A stretch of DNA of 64,000 nucleotides from Gloeothece verrucosa PCC 7822 (GTDB lineage: Bacteria; Cyanobacteriota; Cyanobacteriia; Cyanobacteriales; Microcystaceae), in NCBI RefSeq assembly GCF_000147335.1, contig NC_014501.1:4046001-4110000 (forward strand). Direction: 5' to 3'. The notes below the pieces were generated by a model. The model was given only the letters and a program-made list of their open reading frames with translations. It was not told the DNA's origin and searched no databases. Each line of letters opens with the position of its first letter. Within the stretch, counting starts at the first letter, position 1. Both the position numbers and the translations under genes were made by a program. This document shows positions 1 to 8,644 of this stretch, piece by piece.

Positions 1-1199
1 ATGCGGCAACGAAATTCTTACTCTATACCGCAGCCGCTTCTGTGTTTATCTTGGTAGCCGCTTTGGGAATGGCTCTCTACGGCGGTGAGCAAATGACTTT
101 TGATATTGTTGCTCTGGGGATGAAGGATTATCCTCTGTCTCTAGAATTAGTATTATATGCGGGTTTATTAATTGCTTTTGGCACAAAGTTGGCTGTTTTT
201 CCTTTACATACTTGGTTACCTGATGCTCACGGTGAGGCAAGTGCCCCTGTATCTATGATTCTGGCTGGTGTACTGCTCAAGATGGGCGGCTACGGATTGA
301 TTCGTCTAAATTTAGAAATCTTCTCTGATGCTCATGTTTATTTTGCTCCGGTGCTGGTGATTTTAGGAGTAGTGAATATTATTTACGGTGGCTTTAATTC
401 GTTTGCTCAGTCGAATATGAAACGCCGCTTAGCCTATTCGTCTGTTTCTCACATGGGTTTTGTGCTGCTAGGAATTGCTTCCTTTACCGACTTGGGAATT
501 AGCGGCGCGATGTTACAGATGATTTCTCATGGTTTAATTGCTGCGGTGTTGTTCTTCTTGGCAGGTGTGACTTACGATCGCACTCATACCCTATCTTTAG
601 ATAATATGGGTGATATTGGTCGGGTAATGCCGAAAGTATTCGCTTTATTTACCGCCGCTTCTATGGCTTCTTTAGCACTCCCTGGAATGAGTGGTTTTGC
701 CAGTGAATTATCGGTCTTTGTCGGTTTAACCAGTAGTGATGTTTACAGTTCTACTTTCCGATGTGTGACTCTGATTCTCGCCGCCGTAGGATTGATTCTG
801 ACACCCGTCTATCTGCTCTCGATGCTCAGAAAACTATTTTATGGCTCTGATGCTGCACCCACTTGCGTTTTGAGCGAAGATAGTTGGGATAGCTTGGGTA
901 ATGATCAACCCGTTTGCTTTGGAACTAACTGCGTTCTACCGGTTAATGCTAAATTTAGTGATGCTAAACCTCGGGAAGTCTTTATCGCGGCTTGCTTTCT
1001 GCTGTTGATTATCGGCATCGGTTTTTATCCTAAGCTGGCGACACAGATGTATGATGTGAAAACGGTAGCGGTCAATGCTGAACTACGCCAATCCTACACA
1101 GAAATCGCCTCCGTTAATCCCAACATTTATGCTAAAAACTTTTTATGGCCTCAAAATTTAGACTCTGAAGTGGCACCGGTTTTGGGAATTGTTAAATAA
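1..1199 (+). CDS. ndhD: NAD(P)H-quinone oxidoreductase subunit 4 (NdhD), 3' part
   Basis: Membrane proton-pumping subunit of the cyanobacterial NDH-1 complex in the thylakoid membrane. The reading frame is open from the window edge (first full codon at base 3), so the N-terminal part is missing; about 399 residues are visible. Seen: consecutive hydrophobic helices, the conserved stretch [16 protein letters not shown] with its charged residues, [19 protein letters not shown], and a late helix before the C-terminus, all typical of the NuoM/NdhD (proton antiporter) family. The loop before the last helix (around bases 865-980) is typical of cyanobacterial NdhD. Paralogues NdhD1-D6 exist; this looks like a D1/D2-type respiratory form, but I cannot decide. 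No further ndh gene follows. Confidence 0.95.
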   Translation, partial: AATKFLLYTAAASVFILVAALGMALYGGEQMTFDIVALGMKDYPLSLELVLYAGLLIAFGTKLAVFPLHTWLPDAHGEASAPVSMILAGVLLKMGGYGLIRLNLEIFSDAHVYFAPVLVILGVVNIIYGGFNSFAQSNMKRRLAYSSVSHMGFVLLGIASFTDLGISGAMLQMISHGLIAAVLFFLAGVTYDRTHTLSLDNMGDIGRVMPKVFALFTAASMASLALPGMSGFASELSVFVGLTSSDVYSSTFRCVTLILAAVGLILTPVYLLSMLRKLFYGSDAAPTCVLSEDSWDSLGNDQPVCFGTNCVLPVNAKFSDAKPREVFIAACFLLLIIGIGFYPKLATQMYDVKTVAVNAELRQSYTEIASVNPNIYAKNFLWPQNLDSEVAPVLGIVK

Positions 1200-1469
1200 C
1201 TTAATGAACTTTTCTAACAATTCGTTTAATCTTGGTCCTCATCAACTCCCCGTCAAGACAATTTCATCAAAGCGAGTCCCCATCTAAAGTTGTTATTTGG
1301 ATGGGTTTCTCATTAGAAACACCGAACTGAAAATCATATTTTTAGGCTTTATTTAACAATGTTTATCAATTTTTGTATTGTAGCGTACTACCTTAACGGT
1401 AAAGATCGGGTACATTCAAAATAAGTATAAATTTATGTTGAATACCCACCCTAAACTAATTAGGTTAAA

Positions 1470-1508
1470 CTCAGCGATTTGCTGAGCTAAATCCCTAAGC
1501 AAATAGGG
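1470..1508 (+). promoter_or_regulatory. Two adjacent hairpins in the egtC leader with complementary loops
   Basis: In the 347 bp between ndhD and the egtC-like gene, CTCAGC/GCTGAG (1470-1475 with 1481-1486) and CCCTA/TAGGG (1493-1497 with 1504-1508) form two short hairpins. The segment ATTTGCT (1477-1483) is complementary to AGCAAAT (1498-1504), so the two elements could instead pair with each other or form a kissing loop. It ends about 40 nt before the start codon. No known riboswitch class was recognised. The rest of the gap shows no gene. Confidence 0.35.
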
Positions 1509-1546
1509 AAATCAACCGACATACAAATAACCGTTTATCAGATAAT

Positions 1547-2338
1547 ATGTGCCGTCTAGTAGGCTATTTTGGCTCAACCATTTCCCTCGATCAACTTTTG
1601 TATAAACCAGAACATTCTCTAGTGGTACAGAGTTACAAACCTCGGGAGATGGTCACAGGATTACTGAATGCAGACGGTTTTGGCCTGGGTTGGTATCATC
1701 CCGAAAAAGAAGCCCAGCCCTACATCTATAAAAATCTTTTACCGATTTGGAACGATAATAATCTAGCTCATCTGAGTCGATACGTTGAAACAAAATGTAC
1801 ATTAGCCTATGTTCGAAGTGCTACCCCCCCTCTAGCGGTAGATTATAGTAACTGTCAACCATTTACTTACAAAAACCTTGTATTTATCCATAATGGCTTT
1901 ATTCATAATTTTCGCTCCTCTCTCTATCGCCCAATTCGATATACATTAGAAGATACAGCTTATCAATTAATTTTAGGCAGTACAGATTCTGAACATATTT
2001 TTGCTTTAGTGGTGAATGAGTTAGAGAAAAATCCAGAAATTTCTTTAGAAACAGCCTTAAGAAACACCCTTGCTACTCTGACAGCTTTAGCTAAAACCCA
2101 TAGTGTTTATTTTTCGGCTAACATTATCCTCAGTGACGGACAGCAGTTAGTCGCCTCTCGATACTCCAATCGTGCCCCCACTTCTACCTTATACTGGTTA
2201 AGGGATGACCCCCTTTACCCCGATGGGGTTATTATTGCTTCTGAGCCTTTATTTGAAGGAAATTGGCACAAAATTGCAGAAGGGAGTCTAATTACCGTTA
2301 AACAGAGTTTAGAAGTTCAAATTACACCTGTTTTTTAA
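1547..2338 (+). CDS. Class II glutamine amidotransferase, EgtC-like
   Basis: 263 aa. The protein starts Met-Cys, and the Cys2 exposed by Met removal is the expected N-terminal nucleophile of the Ntn/class II glutamine amidotransferase fold. Seen: MCRLVGYFG at the front, the NADGFGLGWY motif, the FIHNGFIHNF motif of the glutaminase site, and a late SEPLF segment. These match the EgtC family, which in actinobacteria removes glutamate from the gamma-glutamyl intermediate of ergothioneine synthesis. No other egt gene lies nearby, so the substrate here is not established; similar stand-alone proteins are common in cyanobacteria. Its 3' end overlaps the convergent P450 gene by 17 bp. Confidence 0.85.
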   Translation: MCRLVGYFGSTISLDQLLYKPEHSLVVQSYKPREMVTGLLNADGFGLGWYHPEKEAQPYIYKNLLPIWNDNNLAHLSRYVETKCTLAYVRSATPPLAVDYSNCQPFTYKNLVFIHNGFIHNFRSSLYRPIRYTLEDTAYQLILGSTDSEHIFALVVNELEKNPEISLETALRNTLATLTALAKTHSVYFSANIILSDGQQLVASRYSNRAPTSTLYWLRDDPLYPDGVIIASEPLFEGNWHKIAEGSLITVKQSLEVQITPVF

Positions 2339-3695
2339 GTCGCATTTTCAGGCCGCCCGAAGGAGCAAAAGTAATGCCTCGACGGATAGCTTTAGGAGGA
2401 CGCTGAAAAGGCAATTCTAGATGAACCTGTGATAAAACGGTAGCTAATACCAATTTCATCTCAAACAGAGCAAAAGCATAGCCTAAACAGCGACGATGAC
2501 CACCCCCAAAAGGTAAATATTCATAAGGGGAAAATTGTTTTTCTAAAAAGCGTTCGGGTTTAAATTGTTTAGGTTGAGGATAGATATCTTCTCGCTGATG
2601 AATTAAATAAATACAAGGCAAAAGAGCCGTTCCTGCTTCAAATTGATAACCCATAATTTCAAAAGGTTCTTTTAATTGACGACTCAAGAAAGGCACAACC
2701 GGATAAAGTCTTAAAGTTTCAGACACAACCGCATTAAGATAGGGCAGTTTATTAATAGCGTTGAAATCGGCATTTTCATCTAAAGAGTTTAATTCCGCTA
2801 AAAGTTTTTGATAAATTTCTGGACGATAATGAATCCAATAAAAAGCCCAAGCTAAAGTATTAGCCGTAGTTTCGTGACCCGCAAACAGCATTGTCATTAA
2901 CTCGTCTTTGATTTCTGTATCACTCATGGGTTGACCTTCTTCGTCCTCTACACTCAGCAATAGACTCAAAATATCTTCCCCAAGAGAGTCAGGATTATGT
3001 CTTCTGCGCTCAATTTCACTCTGCAAAATTTCGTGAATGAGCCGCTTTTGCTCAACAAACTGTCCCCAAGGAGTCCAAGCACCAAAATCTTTTTGTAATA
3101 CCGGAAAAAATAGGAAAAAAGCATTAAAAGGAGAGTTAAATATATTAAGCCAAGCAGTCAAAATTTTTTCTAATCGTGCATATCTTTCCCCCTCATCTAA
3201 ACCAAAAACCGTTCGTAAGATGACTCGCAGAGAAATTTGTTGAGTGTAATCACGAATAGAAAAAGATTTACCTTCTTGCCATTGTGCCATCACTTCTTTA
3301 GTCACATCAACAATGGTCTGACCGTAACTTTTCATCCTCTCTCCATGAAAAGGAGGCATTAACAGTTTACGTCGTTTTTGGTGTTCGATTCCATCGAGCA
3401 AAACTAAAGAATTATCTCCTAATAAAACCCTGACTGCCAAAGAGCTTTGTTTTCCCACCTCAAACAGGCGAGGATTAGCGGTTAAAACTTTTTCAACGGC
3501 TTTGGGGTCACTCAAAGCGACAAAAGCAGGAAATAAGGACGATTTAGGAGTATAAAAAATGTCTCCATACTTTTGATAGTTTCTCTCTAGCGATCCAAAC
3601 TGATCCATTAAGGCTAGAATTGTTTGTATGATCGCAGGGATTTTTGGCCCGTCGGGGAGTTTAGCAGCCGCTTGGGTTGAAATTACGCTAGTCAT
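2322..3695 (-). CDS. Cytochrome P450 (CYP110-like)
   Basis: 457 aa haem-thiolate monooxygenase. Seen: the oxygen-binding I-helix motif AGHETT (residues ~272-277), the K-helix ETLR (~326-329), the PERF motif (~380-383), and the haem loop FGGGHRRCLG with Cys403 as the proximal ligand. Length and the FGGGHRRCLGYAFA loop resemble the cyanobacterial CYP110 family, whose members oxidise fatty acids, alkanes or terpenes. No transmembrane anchor is evident. The gene is convergent with the egtC-like gene and has no close same-strand partner, so redox partner and substrate cannot be read from context. Family assignment is firm; the CYP110 subfamily is inference. Confidence 0.93.
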   Translation of the reverse strand: MTSVISTQAAAKLPDGPKIPAIIQTILALMDQFGSLERNYQKYGDIFYTPKSSLFPAFVALSDPKAVEKVLTANPRLFEVGKQSSLAVRVLLGDNSLVLLDGIEHQKRRKLLMPPFHGERMKSYGQTIVDVTKEVMAQWQEGKSFSIRDYTQQISLRVILRTVFGLDEGERYARLEKILTAWLNIFNSPFNAFFLFFPVLQKDFGAWTPWGQFVEQKRLIHEILQSEIERRRHNPDSLGEDILSLLLSVEDEEGQPMSDTEIKDELMTMLFAGHETTANTLAWAFYWIHYRPEIYQKLLAELNSLDENADFNAINKLPYLNAVVSETLRLYPVVPFLSRQLKEPFEIMGYQFEAGTALLPCIYLIHQREDIYPQPKQFKPERFLEKQFSPYEYLPFGGGHRRCLGYAFALFEMKLVLATVLSQVHLELPFQRPPKAIRRGITFAPSGGLKMRLKKQV

Positions 3696-3841
3696 TATTA
3701 ATCTTCCTGGTTTTTCAACAAAGATTTAATTACTAATTTCTCTTTTTTAAGAGATAGGTAGATTTCTTATCAGTATAAACAATTAAAACTCTCCTGTGAA
3801 TGGTGGCAGTTTGATTGAGTCTTGGTTAAAGAAACCGATTG

Positions 3842-3993
3842 TTATATAGCATTTCTCATTTTAGTGAGGTACATAGTTTTTCGATTTTAGGGAACAGGGA
3901 ACAGGGAACAGGGAACAGGGAACAGGGAACGGGGAACAGGTAATAAAAAATAAAATTGAGGTGTACCTCATTGGTTTGAGAAACGCTATATAA
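3842..3993. repeat. MITE-like palindromic element with heptamer core
   Basis: Arms 3842-3872 and 3963-3993 are inverted repeats (25 of 31 positions pair by eye). Between them lies a run of GGGAACA heptamers (about 3892-3941). The element has no coding capacity. It fills much of the 455 bp gap between the P450 and the CRR6 gene. One isolated, similar arm recurs at 9980-10009 downstream of hemH. Confidence 0.7.
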
Positions 3994-4150
3994 TCAAAAA
4001 AGCTAAAATTCCCTTTACCTTCTTGAATTATCCGAAAAAATTGCTCGTCTCATCGGGAAAGGAGAGAAACTCAAGAACAATTACTCTCCCAGAGGCATCA
4101 AATAGATCATTTATCTTGACCATTGTTCACCAACTAATAACCAATCGCTA

Positions 4151-4624
4151 ATGATTACTATTGAATTAACTCAAGACTGCTTAGAAAAATTAGATTTGTC
4201 TCCAGTGACAACAGTAGTAGAAAAACTTTTACAAGAGGGAACCATTGCTTCCCAAGAGCAACAACTGAGTTTTGAAATTAATTATCCCCGAGAGGCGGCT
4301 GATCCTCGAGAACTTTCGGAAATTCCCGCAATAAGATTGTGGTTTGTGCGGTTGGATTCCGTTTATCCTTGGATTCCCTTTTTATTGGCTTGGAAAAGCG
4401 GCGAATTAGCCCGTTATACCGCTATGTTAGTGCCCCATCAATTCAGCCGCACAGAAGGCATTCAATATAATCCAGAAGCCCTAGAAATTTTTGTGATGCA
4501 CAAAATTTTTATTCTTCATGATTGGTTAAACAAACAAAATATGCCAGCACTCTATCGCCTTAAATCAATGGCGCAGATTTTTGGTTATGAGTTAGATGAT
4601 AATTTTTTTCAATTAATTCAATAG
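4151..4624 (+). CDS. CRR6 family (DUF1817) NDH-1 assembly factor
   Basis: 157 aa soluble protein. The sequence pattern (FEINYPREAADPRELSEIPAIRLWFVRLD, then YPWIPFLLAWKSGELARY, then a C-terminal helix with HKIFILHDWL) matches the CRR6 family. In chloroplasts and Synechocystis CRR6 is needed to build the NdhI-containing hydrophilic arm of the NDH-1 complex; this is family knowledge. The longest conserved quotation is split here for brevity; the key acidic and Arg residues sit around residues 45-70. It stands alone, with convergent proB downstream. ndhD lies 3 kb away on the same strand, but nothing suggests co-transcription. Confidence 0.8.
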   Translation: MITIELTQDCLEKLDLSPVTTVVEKLLQEGTIASQEQQLSFEINYPREAADPRELSEIPAIRLWFVRLDSVYPWIPFLLAWKSGELARYTAMLVPHQFSRTEGIQYNPEALEIFVMHKIFILHDWLNKQNMPALYRLKSMAQIFGYELDDNFFQLIQ

Positions 4625-4679
4625 TCAATAGTGATTAGTAGGGTTTGCGCTCATTAGTCAGAGCGTTTTTTCCCTTTTC

Positions 4680-5804
4680 CTATTCCCCTTTTTGATAAAT
4701 CACCAAATTATCCCGATGAATTACCGTTTCTTCTCCCACATATCCCAAAAGCAAAGGAATTTTATCAGAGTGATAACCTTTGATCTTTTCAATTTCTGCA
4801 CTACTGTAATTAACTAATCCTCTGGCAATTTCTTTTCCTTGTTGATCGCATAACAAAACCGCCTCAGAATCGAGAAACTCTCCTTCAACCTGAGTAATGC
4901 CGGCGGGTAAAAGGGATTTACCCCCCTGACAAATGGCTTTAACTGCCCCGGCATCGAGAAATAATTTTCCCATCGGCAGTAACCCGTAAGCGATCCAACG
5001 TTTACGAGCGTTTTCAATACGAGGTTGAGGGATAAATTGAGTCCCTATGGATTCCCCCGCCAAAATTTTGACAATATTTTTCGGCTGTGTACCACTGGTG
5101 ATCACCATTCTCACTCCCGCACTGGTGGCAATGCGAGCCGCCGCTAATTTGGTAGCCATCCCTCCAGTACCCCATCTGGAACCTTGCCCCCCCGCATCTA
5201 CTTGTAAATGAGGGAAATCTTCATGATTAACTAGATTAATCGGTTGAGCATCCGGAACCAAACGCGGATCAGCCGAATATAATTGATCTACATCAGTTAA
5301 GAGAAATAACCAGTCTGCGTCAATTAAATTAGCCACTAAGGCAGAAAGGGTATCATTATCGCCAAAATTTAACTCTTCAACGGCTACTGTGTCATTCTCA
5401 TTGACGATAGGAATAACCCCTAATTCAAATAAGGCAGCAAAAGTATTATAAGCATTGACATAACATCGACGATCAATTAACTCTCGCCGAGTGAGTAAAA
5501 TTTGGGCGATGGGCTGCCCTAATGTATTAAATAAATCATCATATACCCGAATCAGCCGCCCCTGTCCTACGGCGGCTATGGCCTGTTTCATGGCGATATC
5601 TTTCGGGCGTTCTTTGCGGTTTAAGCGTCCACAACCGACTCCCACCGCACCCGAAGACACTAAAACGATTTGATATCCGGCTTGTTTTAAGCTAGTTAAG
5701 GTTTCTACTAATTCGGCAATGGTTGATAGGGCTAACTGTCCTGTGTCCGGTTTCGTTAGCGTTGAAGTGCCAATTTTAATAACTACAGTTTTCTTGTTGG
5801 TCAT
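4680..5804 (-). CDS. proB: Glutamate 5-kinase
   Basis: 374 aa, ATP-dependent phosphorylation of L-glutamate, the first step of proline synthesis, in the cytoplasm. Seen: amino-acid-kinase front KIGTSTL, the VSSGAVGVG motif, the [14 protein letters not shown] and FGDNDTLSA substrate segments, the [15 protein letters not shown] loop, and a C-terminal PUA domain from about residue 280. Length matches two-domain ProB. The start ATG (5802-5804) abuts a heptamer repeat tract and has no evident Shine-Dalgarno sequence. Feedback control by proline is a family property and cannot be read here. Confidence 0.95.
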   Translation of the reverse strand: MTNKKTVVIKIGTSTLTKPDTGQLALSTIAELVETLTSLKQAGYQIVLVSSGAVGVGCGRLNRKERPKDIAMKQAIAAVGQGRLIRVYDDLFNTLGQPIAQILLTRRELIDRRCYVNAYNTFAALFELGVIPIVNENDTVAVEELNFGDNDTLSALVANLIDADWLFLLTDVDQLYSADPRLVPDAQPINLVNHEDFPHLQVDAGGQGSRWGTGGMATKLAAARIATSAGVRMVITSGTQPKNIVKILAGESIGTQFIPQPRIENARKRWIAYGLLPMGKLFLDAGAVKAICQGGKSLLPAGITQVEGEFLDSEAVLLCDQQGKEIARGLVNYSSAEIEKIKGYHSDKIPLLLGYVGEETVIHRDNLVIYQKGE

Positions 5805-5884
5805 TAGTCATTAGTTATTAGTCATTAGTTATTAGTCATTAGTTATTAGTTATTAGTTATTAGTTATTAGTCATTAGTTATTAG
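5804..5884. repeat. Short tandem heptamer repeats (TTAGTCA/TTAGTTA)
   Basis: An 80 bp tract of alternating TTAGTCA and TTAGTTA heptamers directly upstream of proB. On the proB strand it reads TAACTAA/TGACTAA and carries out-of-frame ATG triplets. Such tracts are typical cyanobacterial STRR repeats. The rest of the gap to yqeG (5885-6147) shows one GC hairpin, GGGGTC/GACCCC at 6037-6060, and no gene. Confidence 0.9.
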
Positions 5885-6147
5885 CTGTGGATCTGGGATT
5901 ATTGATTTTTTTGATTATTAACTGTTATCCTGATGACTAATGACTAGAAACTATTCCTGTTAAAGAACGCTGGCATCAGGATATTGTAGACTTTTCCGTT
6001 GCCAACGTCCTAGAGTATTGCCAATTATTTATATTTGGGGTCTTTATATCGGCTGACCCCATTACTATCTGTATATAGAATTCCCCATTTTTGACTCATC
6101 CTTGTCATTTTTAATCATTTCTTTATGTTTAGTTTTGTAATGGCTAA

Positions 6148-6687
6148 TTAAGTTTTGTGAACTTTTGTTGCATGAGGAGCTAAGGAAATGCCCAATTTTT
6201 GGGAAAACCAAACCTCAAAATTCCGAATCGGATAGTAGCGGGCTGCCATAGCCGAATCTACCATAGGTTCGACTAAGATAGTAAACATTCCTAGTCGATT
6301 TCCCGCGAGGACATCAGTAAAAAGACGGTCCCCAACCATTGCCACTTGAGCAACCGGTAAATCCATTGCCTGAATAGCTTGGCGTAATTTACGTCGAGAG
6401 GGTTTACCGGCTCCAAAAAGGTAAGGAACACTGAGCGTCTGACCGATACGACCAATACGGTTTTCACTGATATTATTGCTCACTAACCAGATCACAGCCA
6501 CTTTTCGGATTTGCTCTACCCAATCTTTTAAATCCTCAGAAACTGAAGACTCTCGCAGAGGAACCAGCGTTTCATCCACATCGAGGATTAACCCCTTGAT
6601 GTCATGAGAAAGGAGAATATCGGGACTCAAATGAATGATGGTGTCTCCTAAAATTAAATCCGGTTGTAAAATCTTCGCTCTAGTCAT
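6148..6687 (-). CDS. YqeG family HAD-IIIA phosphatase
   Basis: 179 aa cytoplasmic HAD-superfamily hydrolase. Seen: HAD motif I as GLILDVDETLVPL (nucleophile Asp and the second Asp two residues on), motif II Ser in WLVSNN, a Lys in GAGKPSRRKL, and motif III/IV as MVGDRLFTDVLAGNRLG. This order and size match the YqeG (YHAD) family, related to plant and yeast mitochondrial phosphatidylglycerophosphate phosphatase (PGP/GEP4), so PGP phosphatase activity in phosphatidylglycerol synthesis is plausible. Small cap-less architecture. Substrate is inference. It is the last gene before the TnpB element on the same strand. Confidence 0.88.
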   Translation of the reverse strand: MTRAKILQPDLILGDTIIHLSPDILLSHDIKGLILDVDETLVPLRESSVSEDLKDWVEQIRKVAVIWLVSNNISENRIGRIGQTLSVPYLFGAGKPSRRKLRQAIQAMDLPVAQVAMVGDRLFTDVLAGNRLGMFTILVEPMVDSAMAARYYPIRNFEVWFSQKLGISLAPHATKVHKT

Positions 6688-6833
6688 AAACAGTAGTAAA
6701 GTAATATTTGGGGATTGTGATTAAGCTGTTATTTTTGGGCTTGAAGCACTTGCCAACTGCCACCGGCAAAGAGCAATTATTTACACTCGCTAAACCCAAC
6801 CGAGTTCATTACAGTGACTAAATCATTGAGTTC

Positions 6834-6856
6834 TCCTCGCGTTAAAACGGCGAGGA
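6834..6856 (-). other. Right-end hairpin of the TnpB element overlapping the tnpB stop codon
   Basis: Perfect 7 bp stem TCCTCGC/GCGAGGA around the loop GTTAAAACG. On the minus strand the tnpB TAA stop (6842-6844) falls inside the loop. Known TnpB guide RNAs (reRNA/omegaRNA) overlap the 3' end of tnpB and finish at the right end, so the scaffold 3' hairpin and guide start are expected here, with the guide reading toward lower coordinates. Confidence 0.65.
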
Positions 6857-8167
6857 TTCTAAGCGGAAAGCTTCGTCGGGCTGAAGCCACCACGAAGCTT
6901 GCTTACGATATGATTTAGATAGTCTATCCAATCGATACCGTTGCGGGAGACTCAAAACTCCCCTAGTCACCTTGGCTAAAGAAACCTCTAGCTGTGTGAT
7001 TACTTTACGAATAATATTAGCAGCAGCTTGAGCGTCGCAATTTATTAATTTCCCATTAGAAGTGCGATACAAACCTCTATTGACTCTTTTACCTGATGAT
7101 TGCCACCCGTCAGGTTTTTCACCGACAGTAGGTAGCAAATCATTGTCTAAAAAAGAGCTTTTTGAGGTGTAACTTTCTTCTGTCTCGACGAACCGAATCC
7201 CATATGGTTCGCACAATTGGGCGATTCTGCTTTTCAGCTTAGCCATAGGAATCTGAACGAACTCTTGGTTATTCTTTCTCCCTATATTAATAGAGTCTTT
7301 TTGCCTCTTATTCCAACCAAAAACAATGGTAGATATATTATTGCGGAGACACCAATTAATAATAAATCTCGCAGATTTATTAACATTGTCTCGCATCTGA
7401 CGGTTGCGCTTTTCCGTTAACAAGGCTAATTCATCATCCCAATAGTCTTGAGGTTTGCCTGTTTGGATTTTGCTAATGCGCTTGTTGTACCACTGGTTTT
7501 GGGATTTAACTTTTTTGCCGTCAATAATAAAAGACTTTCCCGTACTAGAAGTGCAAGTTAAAAGGTTGTCAACCCCGTGATCAATGCCTAGCACATTAGG
7601 GTTTGGCGACATTTCAACAAGTTCTTTTTGCCGATAAACACACTCTAAGTAAAAACAACCATTGCGAGGGACAATTCTAAATTCCTTGATGTCTTTATAG
7701 TTAAGATTGGTGGGCATGGGCAAAAGAAAATGATCAATCCCAAACCAAGCTTTTACTTGGTTGCCAAGAGGAATTTTTAGTTGATTATTTTCAATTAATT
7801 TAATCCATCTGCTAGGGCAAGCTACAACTGCCATTCCTCCTTTCTTGCGGTAATTAGGAACTCTTGGCTTATCAGCTAACTCTCCTTTCTTCCATAGTGC
7901 GAGTAACCGACGATAAGAAGTGAATGACTCAACGACATCATGCAATAGTTGTTGGGCGCAAGCAGAACGCATCGCCTTAAAATTAACATTGCTTTTTAGG
8001 GCTTCGTCAATTTCATACTTTCCGACATAGCGACTTGTCTTAAAGAGTATTTGCCGACAGTAATAAATAGCGCAATTCGCTAATTTATTGGCTTGTGAGC
8101 AAATAAACTCCAAAATCGCCTTAACTTCTTCGGACGGGTGAATTAATACTTGTTGGCATCCGTACAT
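6842..8167 (-). CDS. tnpB: TnpB, RNA-guided endonuclease of IS605-type element (OrfB)
   Basis: 441 aa. Family knowledge: TnpB proteins use an RNA from the element's right end to cut DNA and favour retention of the transposon. Seen: a basic N-terminal OrfB helix-turn-helix region, then a split RuvC fold with Asp196 in GIDHG, Glu331 in EESYTS, and Asp378 in NCDAQAAANI, so all three acidic catalytic positions are present. The segment between the last two motifs, where a C4 zinc finger usually sits, contains no CxxC pair, as in a subset of cyanobacterial TnpBs (TSKSSFLDNDLLP instead). A strong ribosome site (GGGAGGG) precedes the ATG. Apparently intact. Confidence 0.93.
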   Translation of the reverse strand: MYGCQQVLIHPSEEVKAILEFICSQANKLANCAIYYCRQILFKTSRYVGKYEIDEALKSNVNFKAMRSACAQQLLHDVVESFTSYRRLLALWKKGELADKPRVPNYRKKGGMAVVACPSRWIKLIENNQLKIPLGNQVKAWFGIDHFLLPMPTNLNYKDIKEFRIVPRNGCFYLECVYRQKELVEMSPNPNVLGIDHGVDNLLTCTSSTGKSFIIDGKKVKSQNQWYNKRISKIQTGKPQDYWDDELALLTEKRNRQMRDNVNKSARFIINWCLRNNISTIVFGWNKRQKDSINIGRKNNQEFVQIPMAKLKSRIAQLCEPYGIRFVETEESYTSKSSFLDNDLLPTVGEKPDGWQSSGKRVNRGLYRTSNGKLINCDAQAAANIIRKVITQLEVSLAKVTRGVLSLPQRYRLDRLSKSYRKQASWWLQPDEAFRLESSPF

Positions 8168-8203
8168 ATTTTTTTCCCTCCCATGCTATTATAGCAATAT
8201 CAA

Positions 8204-8218
8204 TACAATATTATTGTA
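8204..8218. promoter_or_regulatory. Palindrome in the tnpB / RHH divergent promoter
   Basis: TACAATA-T-TATTGTA is a perfect 7+1+7 inverted repeat midway between the divergent starts of tnpB (8167) and the small ribbon-helix-helix gene (8224). Dimeric RHH regulators bind such short palindromes, so this is a candidate autoregulatory operator for both genes. Binding is inference. Confidence 0.5.
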
Positions 8219-8223
8219 GTGTG

Positions 8224-8361
8224 ATGCCGAAAAAAAAACCATTGCCCGTTTACTTAGACGAATATGAGCGAAGAGTGTTAGAGTTATTAGCGCAAAAATG
8301 GGGTTGTAGTTACTCCTCGGTCATAAAAAGATTGTTGCGAGAAGTGGATACGGGGGGATAA
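8224..8361 (+). CDS. Small ribbon-helix-helix (CopG-like) protein within the TnpB element
   Basis: 45 aa, starting at ATG 8224 (an in-frame GTG lies immediately before it). Seen: MPKKKPLPVYLDEYERR (a basic tail, then a short beta strand) followed by two helices with the CopG-like SYSSVIKRLLRE segment. Size and pattern fit a MetJ/Arc/CopG-type DNA-binding dimer. It is transcribed divergently from tnpB, 56 bp between start codons, with a 15 bp palindrome in between. Small RHH genes beside tnpB are common in cyanobacterial IS605 relatives; control of tnpB expression is the likely role but is inferred. No toxin partner is evident, so I do not call it an antitoxin. Confidence 0.7.
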   Translation: MPKKKPLPVYLDEYERRVLELLAQKWGCSYSSVIKRLLREVDTGG

Positions 8362-8382
8362 ATCCCCCTCGTTCGCTCCACT

Positions 8383-8405
8383 GCCAGCCGTTAAAACGGG
8401 CTGGC
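8383..8405 (+). other. Left-end hairpin of the TnpB element
   Basis: Perfect stem GCCAGCC/GGCTGGC around the loop GTTAAAACG, the same loop as the right-end hairpin with a completely different stem. Imperfect subterminal hairpins at both ends are the recognition structures of IS200/IS605 transposases. Confidence 0.65.
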
Positions 8406-8443
8406 TAACCCTCGCTCACCGCTTTTCTTGTTTTTAGCAGTTG

Positions 8444-8644
8444 TCAAGCGGTGGAAGTTTCCAACAACCCTAAAAATATAGCAAGTCTACGCCAGAATAA
8501 GCTATTGATACCTTGAGGGAAATCAATGACAGCAAAAATTTCCTGCGGTTTTAAAATGCGATACACTTGCCCATTGAGGTCGATGTCTGTCACGATAAGC
8601 TGACGAAATCGTCTTTCTCGGGCCACCCTAAGCACAGCACGCAC
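8444..8644 (-). CDS. Hypothetical protein, possibly a remnant
   Basis: 66 aa from a GTG start (no ATG is available after the upstream in-frame stop, and no clear ribosome site). I do not recognise a family. It has a basic N-terminal part (VARERRFRQLIVTDIDLNGQVYRIL) and a hydrophobic C-terminal helix. It ends 39 bp outside the TnpB left-end hairpin and is followed divergently by hemH. It could be a shortened relic of a larger gene. Confidence 0.3.
   Translation of the reverse strand: MRAVLRVARERRFRQLIVTDIDLNGQVYRILKPQEIFAVIDFPQGINSLFWRRLAIFLGLLETSTA

Larger units (their letters stand above)
6834..8405 (-). mobile_element. IS605-type element carrying only tnpB (non-autonomous)
   Basis: A tnpB gene bounded by two end hairpins (6834-6856 and 8383-8405) that share the loop GTTAAAACG but have unrelated stems. 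No Y1 transposase tnpA lies within it, so mobility would have to be supplied in trans. A small ribbon-helix-helix gene lies inside the element on the opposite strand. Exact outer boundaries cannot be fixed without an empty-site comparison. Confidence 0.8.
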
